From contig NZ_JH719393.1 in NCBI RefSeq assembly GCF_000271845.1, positions 1,642,442 through 1,706,441 of the forward strand: a DNA stretch of 64,000 nt. The letters are read 5' to 3'. Source of the DNA: Rhizobium leguminosarum bv. trifolii WSM2297. Lineage in GTDB: Bacteria > Pseudomonadota > Alphaproteobacteria > Rhizobiales > Rhizobiaceae. The position numbers and the translations under genes are program-made. Each line of letters starts with the position of its first letter. The first letter of the stretch is position 1. This document shows, piece after piece, positions 24,296 through 32,579 of the stretch. Below the pieces are notes generated by a model. That model saw only the letters and a list, made by a program, of their open reading frames with translations. It was not told the origin of the DNA and did not search any database.

Positions 24296-25165
24296 ATGAC
24301 AATACTCGTAATCGGCGCAACTGGCCGCGTCGGCCGCCATGTCGTCGAACAGCTCGTTTCTCGAAACGCAAAGGTCCGGGTCCTAACCCGCGACGCCTCC
24401 AAGGCGAACTTTCCGATCGACGTTGAAGTTGTTCAGGGCGAGATCCTTGACCTCGCCTCCCTGCGTAACGCCTTCAAGGGCGTCCGCACTCTGTTCCTAC
24501 TTAATGCGGTGACTGGCGATGAATTCACGCAGGCCATCATCACCCTCAACCTCGCCCGCGAAGCCGGCATCGAACGCGTCGTCTACCTGTCCGTCATCCA
24601 TGCTGATCGCTTCGTCAACGTCCCGCATTTCGCGGTGAAGTCCGGTGCAGAGCAGATGCTGAAGCAGATGGACTTCAGCGCTACGATCCTGCGTCCGAGC
24701 TACTTCATCGACAACGAAGTCATGATCAAGGACGTCGTTCTTGATCATGGCGTCTATCCCATGCCCATCGGCGGCAAGGGCGTGGCGATGGTGGATGCCC
24801 GCGACATTGCGGAAGTGGCGGCGATCGAACTCGTCCGCCGCGACCAGGCGTCCGGCAAGCTTCCTGTGGAAACAATCAACCTGGTCGGTCCGGACACGTT
24901 GACCGGCGAAGGTGTCGCCGCGATCTGGACCGAAGTCCTCGGCCGTCCCATCGTCTACGGAGGCGATGATCCAAGCGGCTTCGAGCAGAATATGGCGACG
25001 TTCATGCCGACATGGACGGCCTATGAAATGCGCCTGATGGCCGAGCGCTACGTAAGCGACGGCATGATCCCGGAAGATGGCGATGTCGACCGCCTGGTCA
25101 AAATTCTGGGTCGACCATTGCATTCCTATCGTGAGACTGCTGCATCTCTGGCGACACGGAACTGA
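24296..25165 (+). CDS. NmrA-like NAD(P)-binding protein (atypical SDR)
   Basis: The 289-residue protein has the Rossmann loop GATGRVGRHV at residues 7-16 and the atypical SDR/NmrA pattern (VVQGEILDLASLRNAFKGVR, YLSVIHADRF, ILRPSYFIDN). It lacks the classical YxxxK catalytic pair, having the pattern of redox sensors and quinone or isoflavone reductase-like proteins. It may act as an NADPH-dependent reductase or sensor in the cytoplasm. CGGAG lies 8 bases before the ATG. Expected to be under the divergent LysR regulator. Confidence 0.88.
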   Translation: MTILVIGATGRVGRHVVEQLVSRNAKVRVLTRDASKANFPIDVEVVQGEILDLASLRNAFKGVRTLFLLNAVTGDEFTQAIITLNLAREAGIERVVYLSVIHADRFVNVPHFAVKSGAEQMLKQMDFSATILRPSYFIDNEVMIKDVVLDHGVYPMPIGGKGVAMVDARDIAEVAAIELVRRDQASGKLPVETINLVGPDTLTGEGVAAIWTEVLGRPIVYGGDDPSGFEQNMATFMPTWTAYEMRLMAERYVSDGMIPEDGDVDRLVKILGRPLHSYRETAASLATRN

Positions 25166-25202
25166 GCATCCTGGCCCAGACTGTAAGAGAGAAGACGAAG
25201 GG

Positions 25203-25250
25203 GAACCTTCGGTGGATGGAGGCCATTCCTCTCTCACCGAGGTTCTCTTT
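25203..25250. terminator. Imperfect hairpin downstream of the nmrA-type gene
   Basis: GAACCTTCGGTG (25203-25214) pairs with CACCGAGGTTC (25235-25245) with one bulge and a 20-base loop, followed by TCTTT. It lies between two convergent genes and could stop transcription of the NmrA-type gene. Confidence 0.45.
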
Positions 25251-25300
25251 GAATGAAGATGGCGTATAGGGAGACCGACCGAACTCGACCGGATGTCTCC

Positions 25301-26220
25301 TCAGAAAACGATCACCGGACGCCCGCGCACCCCGCCGGCCGCCATCATCCGTTGAGCATCAGCGATCTTCTCCGGAGGAAATTCGCCAGCGACCCGGAGC
25401 GTGATCTCGCCGCTCTCCACCATCCGACGTAGGGTCTCGAGGAATTCTGTTCGTTCCAGGACCTCGCGAACCCAAACGGGTCTGATGTAGATTCCTCTCT
25501 GCGACGGCTCGTCTTTCCACCCGCGAACGGCAGGTAAACGCCGCCGTCCTTTATGGCAGGGAACGCTTTTTCGCCAAGGACTGCGGTATCGAGCAGGGCG
25601 TCCACTCCGTCTGGCGCATGCTTTCTCACAGCGGCGGCGAAGTCGCCACTCCGCTCGACGACGGTCGTCGCGCCGCACCCGTCAACGAGTTCGAGCTCCT
25701 CGGGTTTGGCGTCGGCGATCACATTGATACCTTGACGTCTTGCCGCGGCGATCGCGTAATGGGCAAGAAGGCCGGCGCCGCCCGACACTGCGAGCGTTTC
25801 CCCTTGCGGTATCGACGCCAGCTCCAGCGCCAACAGTGCGGTCATCCCATTCATCGGAAGGGTTGCTGCTTGAACCAGCGTTATGTTGCTGGGCTTGCGG
25901 ACAGCGGACGCTTCAAGCACGACGACGAATTCAGCCTGGGCGCCACCTTCGGGACGGCGGGGATTCAACGCGGCCATGACTTCGTCCCCCACCTTGAGCC
26001 GAGTGACGTTCGGGCCGACGGCCTCTACGACGCCGGCTGCGTCCATTCCGGGGGTGATCGGCGCTTCGACGCCAGGCGCTCCCACCTCTCTGAGGAGGAT
26101 GTCCGTGGGGCTGACGGCGGCGGCTTTGACGTGGATCCGGATTTCGCCCTCGCGCGGCGCTCGAACACTGCGCTCGACAATCTCGATCACGTCTTCGCCG
26201 CCATTCGTGCTATAGGTCAC
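25301..26220 (-). pseudogene. Zinc-independent alcohol dehydrogenase/quinone oxidoreductase gene with a frameshift
   Basis: The N-terminal two thirds read well as an MDR-family NADP oxidoreductase: VKAAAVSPTDILLREVGAP, PGMDAAGVVEAVGPNVTRLK, and the Rossmann loop GAGLLAHYAI. After DGGVYLP (about 25535) the frame goes off, while the expected C-terminus (LETLRRMVESGEITLRVAG, EKIADAQRMMAAGGVRGR) continues in another frame to the stop at 25301. A single missing base near 25523-25533 explains it. The start is unsure: GTG 26220 begins TYSTNGGEDVIEIVERSV, but a few more residues upstream may belong. It may be a real inactivating mutation or a sequence error. Confidence 0.8.
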
Positions 26221-26747
26221 GGCCTTTGCAAGAATGGATCGCGTGATGCAAACTCCCCTTAGATGATCTCCGGCAGACCGATCTGGCTGACGTACTGTCT
26301 GACATGGGGACTTTGCTGACCAACGCAAGGCCCTGCCAGACTGCAGCTATTCCGCCGTCTCTATGGCCTTGAGCGGACACATTTGCAGCGGCGCCTTAAA
26401 TTCCGAGGCAGACGACGTCGATCGACGCTTCCTCAAGCATGTGAGTAAGGCTCGAAGCGGCTGCTGACGCCGTTGACGTTACAGGTGCCGATCTTGAAGG
26501 CTGCTCTCATCGAGATCGCGCTCTTCCTCGATAGCGGACAAGCGGGCGTCGCAGGGTCTAGCTGCGGTGAGAAATTCCACCCGCATCCACCAGGAACTGG
26601 TCTTTTTCGGTTTGGGATGAACGATCTTCCTCAGCGGGGGCGGCAAGCACTCCCGCTCCTCAGAAAAAGGTCCGCTCTGGGTGGCAAGCGAGCCTCCCAA
26701 AGCCTACATTGAAAAGTAATACTTTTTGATTCGAGAGGATGTCGATC
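26221..26747. other. 527-base region without a recognisable gene
   Basis: Short frames are present but none has a family signature. The only clear signal is AGAGG at about 26731-26736, the ribosome binding site of the downstream aldehyde dehydrogenase gene. The promoter of that gene must lie here; I could not place it. Confidence 0.35.
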
Positions 26748-28277
26748 ATGACCATCACCGGCAGCCTGCTGATCGCGGGCGCTGAAAAGCGCGGCTCCAA
26801 AGGGGAGTTCTTCGGCATCGAGGCGGCGACCGGCAAGCCCCTGCCGGTCTCGTTCGGCGGCGCTTCGGCGGCCGACGTCGAGGAAGCGGCCCGGATCGCA
26901 TGGGAAGCTTTCGACGTCTACCGCGAAATCGACCTGGAACCGCGCGCGGCATTCCTCGAAGCAATAGCCGAGGAGATCGACGGCGTTGGCGACGAACTTT
27001 TCGTCCGGGCAATGGCGGAAACGGGCCTTCCTCGGGGACGGCTCGACGGCGAGCGCGCGCGAACCACTGGACAACTTCGGCTGTTCGCAAAGGAAGTCCG
27101 GGGCGGTCGGTTCCAGGAGCTGCGGTTCGACGCGGGCGATCCATTGCGCAAGCCGGTGCCGAAACCTGACCTTAGATTGCGCAATATCCCAGTCGGCCCC
27201 GTCGCCGTCTTCGGCGCCTCCAACTTCCCACTGGCCTTCTCAGTCGCCGGGGGCGATACCGCTTCCGCGCTAGCCGCCGGCTGCCCGGTCATCGTGAAAG
27301 CCCATTCCGCCCATCCGGGGACGTCTGAGATCGTCGGGCGCGCAGTTCAGAAGGCGGTCGCGAACGCAGGACTTCCTGCCGGAACGTTCGCGCTCCTCTT
27401 CGACACCGGCTTCGAAGTCGGCCAGGCCCTGGTGGCGGATCCTCGCATCCGGGCGGTCGGCTTCACCGGCTCCCGCCGCGGCGGCACCGCGCTGATGAAG
27501 ATCGCCTCCGAACGCAAGCAGCCGATCCCAGTCTACGCCGAAATGTCGAGCATCAACCCGGTGATCCTTTTTCCCGCCGCACTAGCGTCGCGTGCGGAGG
27601 AGATCGCGTCATCCTTCGTCGGCTCGCTGGCTCTCGGCGCCGGACAGTTCTGCACGAACCCCGGCCTGATCCTGGCGGTCGACGACGAAGGACTGGACGC
27701 CTTCATCGCGAGGACGCGCGATCTGCTTCCCGACGTCGCCGCACAGACGATGCTGACCGGGTCGATCGCGAAGGCTTTCAGGGACGGCGTTGGTCGGCTC
27801 GAGAAGCATCCGGAAGTGAAGCTCGTCGCCAACGGGAAGCACGGCGGCGAATTCGAAGGAACCGCGGCCCTCTTCGAAACGACGGCCACTGCGTTCCTCG
27901 AACATCGCGAGCTGCAGGACGAGGTGTTCGGGGCGGCGGGTCTCGTGGTCCGATGCAAGGACGTCGCCGAACTTGAAAAGGTCCTAGACGGACTGGAAGG
28001 GCAGCTCACAGTCGCTCTGCACGTCGCGGCCGAGGACGAGGAGACGGCAAGACGTTTCGTTCCGAGGTTGGAGATGTTGGCAGGACGCCTTCTTCTGAAT
28101 GGCTTCGGCACGGGCGTCGAAGTGTCGCCCGCCATGGTGCACGGCGGCCCCTACCCGGCGACCGCCGATGGCAGGTCGACCTCGGTCGGAACGCTGGCCA
28201 TCTACCGGTTCCTTCGGCCGGTGTCGTATCAGGACTTCGGTGAAGCCCTTCTGCCGGCTGCGCTACGCCCCAAGTGA
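26748..28277 (+). CDS. Alpha-ketoglutarate semialdehyde dehydrogenase-type aldehyde dehydrogenase (NADP)
   Basis: The 509-residue protein is an aldehyde dehydrogenase of the KGSADH type: [20 protein letters not shown] for cofactor binding, FTGSRRGG, the general base E265 in VYAEMSS, and the nucleophile C302 in [10 protein letters not shown], followed by [12 protein letters not shown]. The GQFCTNPG context rather than GQRC is typical of this subfamily, which oxidises 2,5-dioxopentanoate to 2-oxoglutarate at the end of the non-phosphorylative pentose and aldarate pathways. ATG 26748 is preferred over 26739 because AGAGG sits 9 bases before it. It stands alone here, but could serve the aldarate genes at 46350-58423. 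Confidence 0.9.
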   Translation: MTITGSLLIAGAEKRGSKGEFFGIEAATGKPLPVSFGGASAADVEEAARIAWEAFDVYREIDLEPRAAFLEAIAEEIDGVGDELFVRAMAETGLPRGRLDGERARTTGQLRLFAKEVRGGRFQELRFDAGDPLRKPVPKPDLRLRNIPVGPVAVFGASNFPLAFSVAGGDTASALAAGCPVIVKAHSAHPGTSEIVGRAVQKAVANAGLPAGTFALLFDTGFEVGQALVADPRIRAVGFTGSRRGGTALMKIASERKQPIPVYAEMSSINPVILFPAALASRAEEIASSFVGSLALGAGQFCTNPGLILAVDDEGLDAFIARTRDLLPDVAAQTMLTGSIAKAFRDGVGRLEKHPEVKLVANGKHGGEFEGTAALFETTATAFLEHRELQDEVFGAAGLVVRCKDVAELEKVLDGLEGQLTVALHVAAEDEETARRFVPRLEMLAGRLLLNGFGTGVEVSPAMVHGGPYPATADGRSTSVGTLAIYRFLRPVSYQDFGEALLPAALRPK

Positions 28278-28551
28278 CAGAGGTAAGCTTCGGTTGAGCT
28301 TTAGCTGGCAATCGCGCAAGCGGCCCAGATGCCCCGCGAGTTCACCGTTCCCGATGTGCTGGAGCTTCGACCTTTCGCGGCGTCGAAGCTGCCTTTCGGG
28401 ACCTAGAAGCCCTTGTTCATCTGGACGTTGTCGAGAACGATGCCGCCGGTCCATGTCGCTTGGTGATGGCCTGTTTGCAGGGGGCGCACCATGCGGCATG
28501 TTCATTTATAACAATTCTGATATCCTCCGCGCTCGAACGGGAGTGAGCGTT

Positions 28552-28935
28552 ATGTTTACCGCGAGTTTGGTTCCGGAAGCCTATTACTGGGCGCGTTCAG
28601 CAAAGCACTTCGACGGGAAGCTCACCGTTGTACAAGTCTCGACTGTCTTCGGAGAAGATCCCAATTATTGGTCCCTTGCACTGCTGGGCACCGACCAGCA
28701 CGCAATGCCATGCGATTTCGAGATCATCGGACCATTGGTCCTCCCGGACGAGAACCCCATGCGGCAAAGCCGCCGAGTAGTATTATCGAACGCAACCGAG
28801 TTCCCTATTAGCAAGCCCGCGTGGTCGGATATTCGGCCCATGTCATCCTCGTCTGCGCGAGGATCGATTTTGACCGATCCACAACTTCTAAGCGATCAAC
28901 CTGAGCGTTATTCCACACGACCCTTTTTGGGCTAA
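28552..28935 (+). CDS. Conserved small protein of unknown function
   Basis: The 127-residue protein starts MFTASLVPEAYYWARSAKHF, followed by KLTVVQVSTVFGEDPNYW and LLGTDQHAMPCDFEI. I have no functional family for it; the core resembles small hypothetical proteins of rhizobia. It has no signal peptide or membrane segment. GGGAG lies 8 bases before ATG 28552. The last 45 residues are low in conservation-like pattern, so the C-terminus may be altered. The 274-base gap to its left holds no clear gene. Confidence 0.55.
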   Translation: MFTASLVPEAYYWARSAKHFDGKLTVVQVSTVFGEDPNYWSLALLGTDQHAMPCDFEIIGPLVLPDENPMRQSRRVVLSNATEFPISKPAWSDIRPMSSSSARGSILTDPQLLSDQPERYSTRPFLG

Positions 28936-29076
28936 TGGTGGTCGAACATAGCCGCGCCAAGCTCTGCGCTTGCGGCGATACTCGTCAGAATCGATATCCG
29001 ACCGCGAGCATTCGCCAAGCGCCCGTTGGTGATTTGATCGAGGCGCTGCAGATCACCTGCGATGCCGCAAGCCTCG

Positions 29077-29556
29077 TCACTTTTCGCAAAGCTTTGCCAA
29101 GTTCTTCTCCAGACTTCGCCGGAGGGCGCCGGAGATTTCGGTCTCCAGCCCCATGACGATGTCGCCGAACCGGCCACCGGTCTTCACGATCTCAATGGAG
29201 GTCTCGGTCGCCTTGCAGGTCGCCAGGTCGATGTTCAGACGAACCTCAGCAGTCGCTGAAAACCCTCCTTCGACCAGCGCTTCGTCTGAGGTCTTGCAAG
29301 CAAGCGTGCCGCGGGCGCTCGCCTCCGCGGTGTCGCCATTAACCGACAATTGCAGGTTTTCGATCTTTACGGAATCGAGCTTGTCGACGCCTACCTCTAC
29401 ACTGATGCCGAAGCTCGATACCTTGGTCTTCAACGACCTGCATGGCTGCGCATCTCCGATGGCCCTCTCCAGCGCATTCGGTGCCTGTGCGTTGGCGAAG
29501 AAGCATGGCTGGAGGAGAAAGACTCCAGCCGTTAGCGCGCCTAAACACTTCCGCAT
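29077..29556 (-). CDS. Exported protein of unknown function
   Basis: The 159-residue protein has a Sec signal peptide (MRKCLGALTAGVFLLQPCFF, cleavage probably after ANA). The mature part alternates short beta-strand-like segments (VEVGVDKLDSVKIENLQLSV, AEVRLNIDLATCKATETSIE) and ends in a charged helix (ALRRSLEKNLAKLCEK). It contains three cysteines in the mature part (residues about 38, 91 and 117) plus one at the end. I do not recognise the family. ATG 29556 follows GGAGAGAG; an upstream extension has no site and would precede the signal peptide. Confidence 0.65.
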   Translation of the reverse strand: MRKCLGALTAGVFLLQPCFFANAQAPNALERAIGDAQPCRSLKTKVSSFGISVEVGVDKLDSVKIENLQLSVNGDTAEASARGTLACKTSDEALVEGGFSATAEVRLNIDLATCKATETSIEIVKTGGRFGDIVMGLETEISGALRRSLEKNLAKLCEK

Positions 29557-29738
29557 CGCTCTCTCCAATCTGCCTGGGTTTTCACGCAGGTGCCTCTGAA
29601 TCATAGGGCTGGATCGGTCTCCCGGAAAGGCAGTACCGCTCGCGGCCCCTTCAGTAGGCGGATCCCCGCGCCGAGCGAAGGGCAGCCATGCATTGGAGAT
29701 CTGGGACTGACCACCATTTATCGATAAGCTCATCTTAG

Positions 29739-29921
29739 ATGGATAGCATGATATCGAGGATCAAAAGAACCTTGACCGTCGGCCAACGCGCGGCCGCGGT
29801 CGAGCGAACGAATACAATCGCGCAGGAATCAGCCGCCGAGGAACGCCAGCGCCGCGAAGAGAAGACCGAGCGGCTGCGGCAGCTCGGGTTTGCATCTGTG
29901 GAAGCGACGCCGCAGAAGTGA
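29739..29921 (+). CDS. Small charged protein, unknown function
   Basis: The 60-residue frame is highly charged and helical, MISRIKRTLTVGQRAAAVER followed by a Glu/Arg-rich segment ERQRREEKTERLRQL. Short proteins of this kind occur in rhizobial genomes, but I cannot assign a function. The start could be ATG 29739 or ATG 29748; neither has a strong ribosome binding site. It is followed by another very small gene. Confidence 0.45.
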   Translation: MDSMISRIKRTLTVGQRAAAVERTNTIAQESAAEERQRREEKTERLRQLGFASVEATPQK

Positions 29922-29987
29922 ACGCCGGCTGCCATCGAGGGATGGAACCCTCGTACAAGAATCAATTTCAAAAACTCGGAGAAGACG

Positions 29988-30173
29988 ATGGATCACGTGT
30001 CGAGGAATATCGAGACCGCTGCGGCCCTGCAGGAAGACCGACTTGCCAAGGGCTACAGCCTCGAAGATCTGGCGATCACGACTGGCTTGACGGTCGACGA
30101 AATCAAGTCGGCCGAGCGCGGCGACAACGTGCCGACCCACAACATCGAGCGGATCGAGCACGCCCTGAAATAA
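29988..30173 (+). CDS. Miniature helix-turn-helix (XRE-like) protein
   Basis: The 61-residue protein consists almost only of an XRE/Cro-like helix-turn-helix: EDRLAKGYSLEDLAITTGLT, then VDEIKSAERGDNVPTHNIER and IEHALK. No sensor domain follows. GGAGAAG lies just upstream of ATG 29988, supporting expression. It could be a small repressor or a modulator of another regulator. It lies about 70 bases after the 60-residue charged protein and just before a decayed gene. Confidence 0.65.
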   Translation: MDHVSRNIETAAALQEDRLAKGYSLEDLAITTGLTVDEIKSAERGDNVPTHNIERIEHALK

Positions 30174-30239
30174 AAACACGGCGCCTTTAGTCGAAAATTC
30201 CACACCGCGGAAACGGGCTGGGCACTATGGCGTCAGCAA

Positions 30240-30880
30240 GTGGGGCGACGTCGCCGTTGCCCGCGGGCCGAAGGCATCGACAAAGACTTCCAGCCTTGGG
30301 GCGGAGCCGACTTCGATTTCTTCGAGGAGCTCCACACTGTCATCGAACGTGAGCCGACCTCGATGCTCGACCTTTGAATTGCTGGGTCTCTTTGCCTCTG
30401 TCGGCATCGAGAAGGGCACGCCCTTCGCTCCGGATCAGCTGATGAAGAAGCTGCTGGTCGACGCGGTGGCTGCCGGCAACGCAACCGCCCGCGGCGACGG
30501 CGTCCAACTCTATCCGAATAGCGCCTGGAGCATGACCCTTCTTGGGCGGCAACTATCAGTGGCTCCGGGACGAAGCCAGAGGCGACCGCAATCTCGACGC
30601 CAGGACACTGTTTTTCTTTCAGGCGACGGTCAACACGCCCGCCATGGTGCAGCAAATGGTCGGCGCCGGTTCCCAGTACCCCAATGCCCCGACCGACCGG
30701 AACGGCGACTATTTGAATGGCGGAAAGACTTACAGGCTTCGCATTTCCCGCCAATGCGCCGGCCATGGACTTTTGGTCGTAGTGCTCCGCAGACGCGCTC
30801 GCAGCTCAAGACGAGCCAGACCTTCCCGAGCGAGAACAACAAACGCGGCAAGCTCATCGGGAATTCCGGCGGTGAGCGAA
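30240..30880 (+). pseudogene. Decayed DUF1254/DUF1214-family gene
   Basis: Pieces of one protein appear in order in shifting frames: GGADFDFFEELHTVIEREP (about 30297-30353), ELLGLFASVGIEKGTPFAPD with KLLVDAVAAGNATAR (30374-30495), YPNSAWSMTLLG, then YQWLRDEARGDRNLDARTLF with NTPAMVQQMVGAGSQY and GDYLNGGKTYRLRI (30555-30750), then TRSQLKTSQTFPSENNKRGK (about 30790-30850). These are the conserved blocks of DUF1254/DUF1214 proteins. At least three frameshifts and one in-frame stop interrupt it, and the last block breaks off. The remaining 240 bases to repC show no gene. Confidence 0.85.
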
Positions 30881-31121
30881 GGGCGTTGGCCCGGGGGACG
30901 AAGCTGCTCCGTTTTCGCAACCCGGCCATCTTCGCCACGGAGGGGCCACTTGCGTTGCGCCGCCATTCCGACGGCGCCGGCGTATGTCGCCTCGATCCCA
31001 TTTCCGAGGCGGAGGAACTCCTTTCCGCGCGACCCGCAACGCAAGCGACGCGACATCGCCGGACATTGCCGTGTTCGCGAAGCCGACAGCAGATCATTTC
31101 GCGCACGTAAATCCCGCATCA

Positions 31122-32426
31122 TCAACCGGCATGCCTTGCCGTCGACCCATTTACCCGCACCAGCGCCATCAGCATGGGGCCGATCGCAAACTCGCCTCTT
31201 TCGGTCCTTCGGGTGAGATCGCGGAGATAACCACCGGGCGAATTGATATGTCCGCCCCTTTCCAGGATACAAGCGATTACGGTCGCGGCATTTTCCGGTC
31301 CCATGCCGGCGCAGGCTTCCTCGTAGGCCGACGGACTGACGCCGAGCATCGAGCGCACGACGACGGCGGCCGCCATCAGGTCTCGCCAACTGCCGATCGC
31401 GCCGCCCGGCCCATAGTCGAGAATGGCAGGGCAGGCCTGGAGAACGAGGCCAAGCGGGAAGGATTTCAGGCCCGGGCCGGAGACCGGAGCGGCGGCACCC
31501 GATACCTTACCGACCATTCCAGCCGCCGGCTTGAGCGACCTCGGCTTTTGCTCACCCGGCGGTTCGGTAGTGCCCTCGTTGTTTGTCGCTGCCTTTTCGT
31601 CCTGCTTCGGTTCGAAGCTTGGTTCAAGTTCATAGTTGGAGTTGGGGTTTGAATTCTGTTTGTGACGCTCAACTTGACACTCATTGGCGTCTATTTTTTG
31701 TCTTTTGATGTGCTTTTCCAGCAGGTTGACTGCTTCGTCCCGCAAAAGGCCCATTTCGTCGAGCAATGAAGCCAGCTCCTCGACCCCCGCCACGCGCGGT
31801 ATCCTGGCGACGATGGCGCGAAACATCATCGTCATCTGCTCCCAGTCGCCTGGAACCGCATCGTCGATCGCCGTTGAGATCAGCTTGGAGATATCACGAC
31901 GGCAGAGTGTCAGGCGCTCCCTGGTCACTCTCAGCAGTTCTCGGTCGGCAATCACCTGAGCCGCCAGGCTTTCGATCTCTATCGCGCGTGCGAGCAGCGG
32001 CGCGATGCTGAACCCGAAGGCTTCGCCGATCGCCCCTGCCCTGTCGCGGCGGGCATAACGCTTTCCATTCGGGCTGTCCTTGCGCAGGATAAGACCCGCC
32101 TCTACCAGGACCGCCAGATGCCGTCGCAGCGTCGCGGGTGTCATTCCACGGGCACGAAGCGAAAGCTGCGCGTTTGAGGGAAAGACGATCAGGCCGTTTT
32201 CCTCGGAAATCTCGTCGTCGGGATAGAAGGTCAGCAGCGCGTCTAGCACCGTCAGTGCCCGATCGGTCACGCCGAGTGCCGGCCGGGCCTCGCAGATTGC
32301 CCGAAACAGCTTCCACTTGCTGCGTTTCATCCCCGGCTCGATGCTCTCGGCCAGCTGCTGGCTTGCCAGCATGCCAAGCGACATCGGCCGCCGCCCAAAG
32401 GGCGTCGTCACATATCCACTCTCCAT
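31122..32426 (-). CDS. repC: Replication initiator RepC
   Basis: The 434-residue protein is the RepC initiator of repABC plasmids. It has the family start (TTPFGRRPMSLGMLASQQLA), an N-terminal winged-helix region (LSLRARGMTPATLRRHLAVL, EAGLILRKDSPNGKRYARRD), a variable polar linker around residues 245-295 and the conserved C-terminal domain with GGHINSPGGYLRDLTRRTE. RepC starts replication at oriV, which in this family lies inside repC itself. I start at ATG 32426 with GAAGG 8 bases upstream; GTG 32435 is the alternative. It is separated from repB by 153 bases holding the ctRNA gene, which represses repC. Confidence 0.97.
   Translation of the reverse strand: MESGYVTTPFGRRPMSLGMLASQQLAESIEPGMKRSKWKLFRAICEARPALGVTDRALTVLDALLTFYPDDEISEENGLIVFPSNAQLSLRARGMTPATLRRHLAVLVEAGLILRKDSPNGKRYARRDRAGAIGEAFGFSIAPLLARAIEIESLAAQVIADRELLRVTRERLTLCRRDISKLISTAIDDAVPGDWEQMTMMFRAIVARIPRVAGVEELASLLDEMGLLRDEAVNLLEKHIKRQKIDANECQVERHKQNSNPNSNYELEPSFEPKQDEKAATNNEGTTEPPGEQKPRSLKPAAGMVGKVSGAAAPVSGPGLKSFPLGLVLQACPAILDYGPGGAIGSWRDLMAAAVVVRSMLGVSPSAYEEACAGMGPENAATVIACILERGGHINSPGGYLRDLTRRTERGEFAIGPMLMALVRVNGSTARHAG
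31615..31720. other. AT-rich stretch in repC, candidate replication origin (oriV)
   Basis: A marked dip in GC (for example CTATTTTTTGTCTTTTGATG at 31690-31709) lies within the otherwise GC-rich repC gene and encodes its polar linker. For repABC plasmids such as p42d, oriV has been placed in an AT-rich internal part of repC, so this is the best candidate. Position is inferred from composition only. Confidence 0.45.
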
Positions 32427-32461
32427 TGCCTTCACCTTCGTTCAGGCAAAAGAAAACCGTC

Positions 32462-32474
32462 CACCAATTTGGTG
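32462..32474. repeat. 13-bp palindrome in the repC leader
   Basis: CACCAA-T-TTGGTG is a perfect palindrome in the repB-repC gap, about 35 bases upstream of the repC start codon and beside the ctRNA promoter. In the repC mRNA it can form a small hairpin and may be part of the leader structure that responds to ctRNA. Confidence 0.55.
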
Positions 32475-32484
32475 CCTAAGACGC

Positions 32485-32513
32485 TTGACTGTGATTCGTG
32501 GAAATGCGATTCT
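32485..32513 (+). promoter_or_regulatory. Promoter of the antisense ctRNA
   Basis: TTGACT (-35, 32485-32490), 17 bases, then GATTCT (-10, 32508-32513), on the strand opposite to repABC, give a well-spaced sigma-70-type promoter. Transcription would start at about 32520. Confidence 0.8.
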
Positions 32514-32519
32514 CGATGT

Positions 32520-32569
32520 GCTTAAGATCTGAGAAGGGCTTCCACGACGGCGTCGTTGGGGGCCTTTTT
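32520..32569 (+). ncRNA. repABC counter-transcribed RNA (ctRNA, incompatibility determinant)
   Basis: Between repB and repC and antisense to the repC leader, a promoter at 32485-32513 and a strong terminator hairpin ending in TTTTT at 32565-32569 delimit an RNA of about 50 nucleotides. Size, place and orientation match the known ctRNA (incA/inc-alpha) of repABC plasmids, which pairs with the repC leader and lowers RepC synthesis, setting copy number and incompatibility. The exact 5' end is inferred. Confidence 0.85.
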
Positions 32570-32570
32570 C
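32537..32570 (+). terminator. Rho-independent terminator of the ctRNA
   Basis: GGCTTCCA-CGAC, loop GGC, GTCG-T-TGGGGGCC form a stem of about 12 pairs with two G-U pairs and one bulged T, directly followed by TTTTTC. It also forms the main hairpin of the ctRNA. Confidence 0.85.
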
Positions 32571-32579
32571 TTTTGCGCG

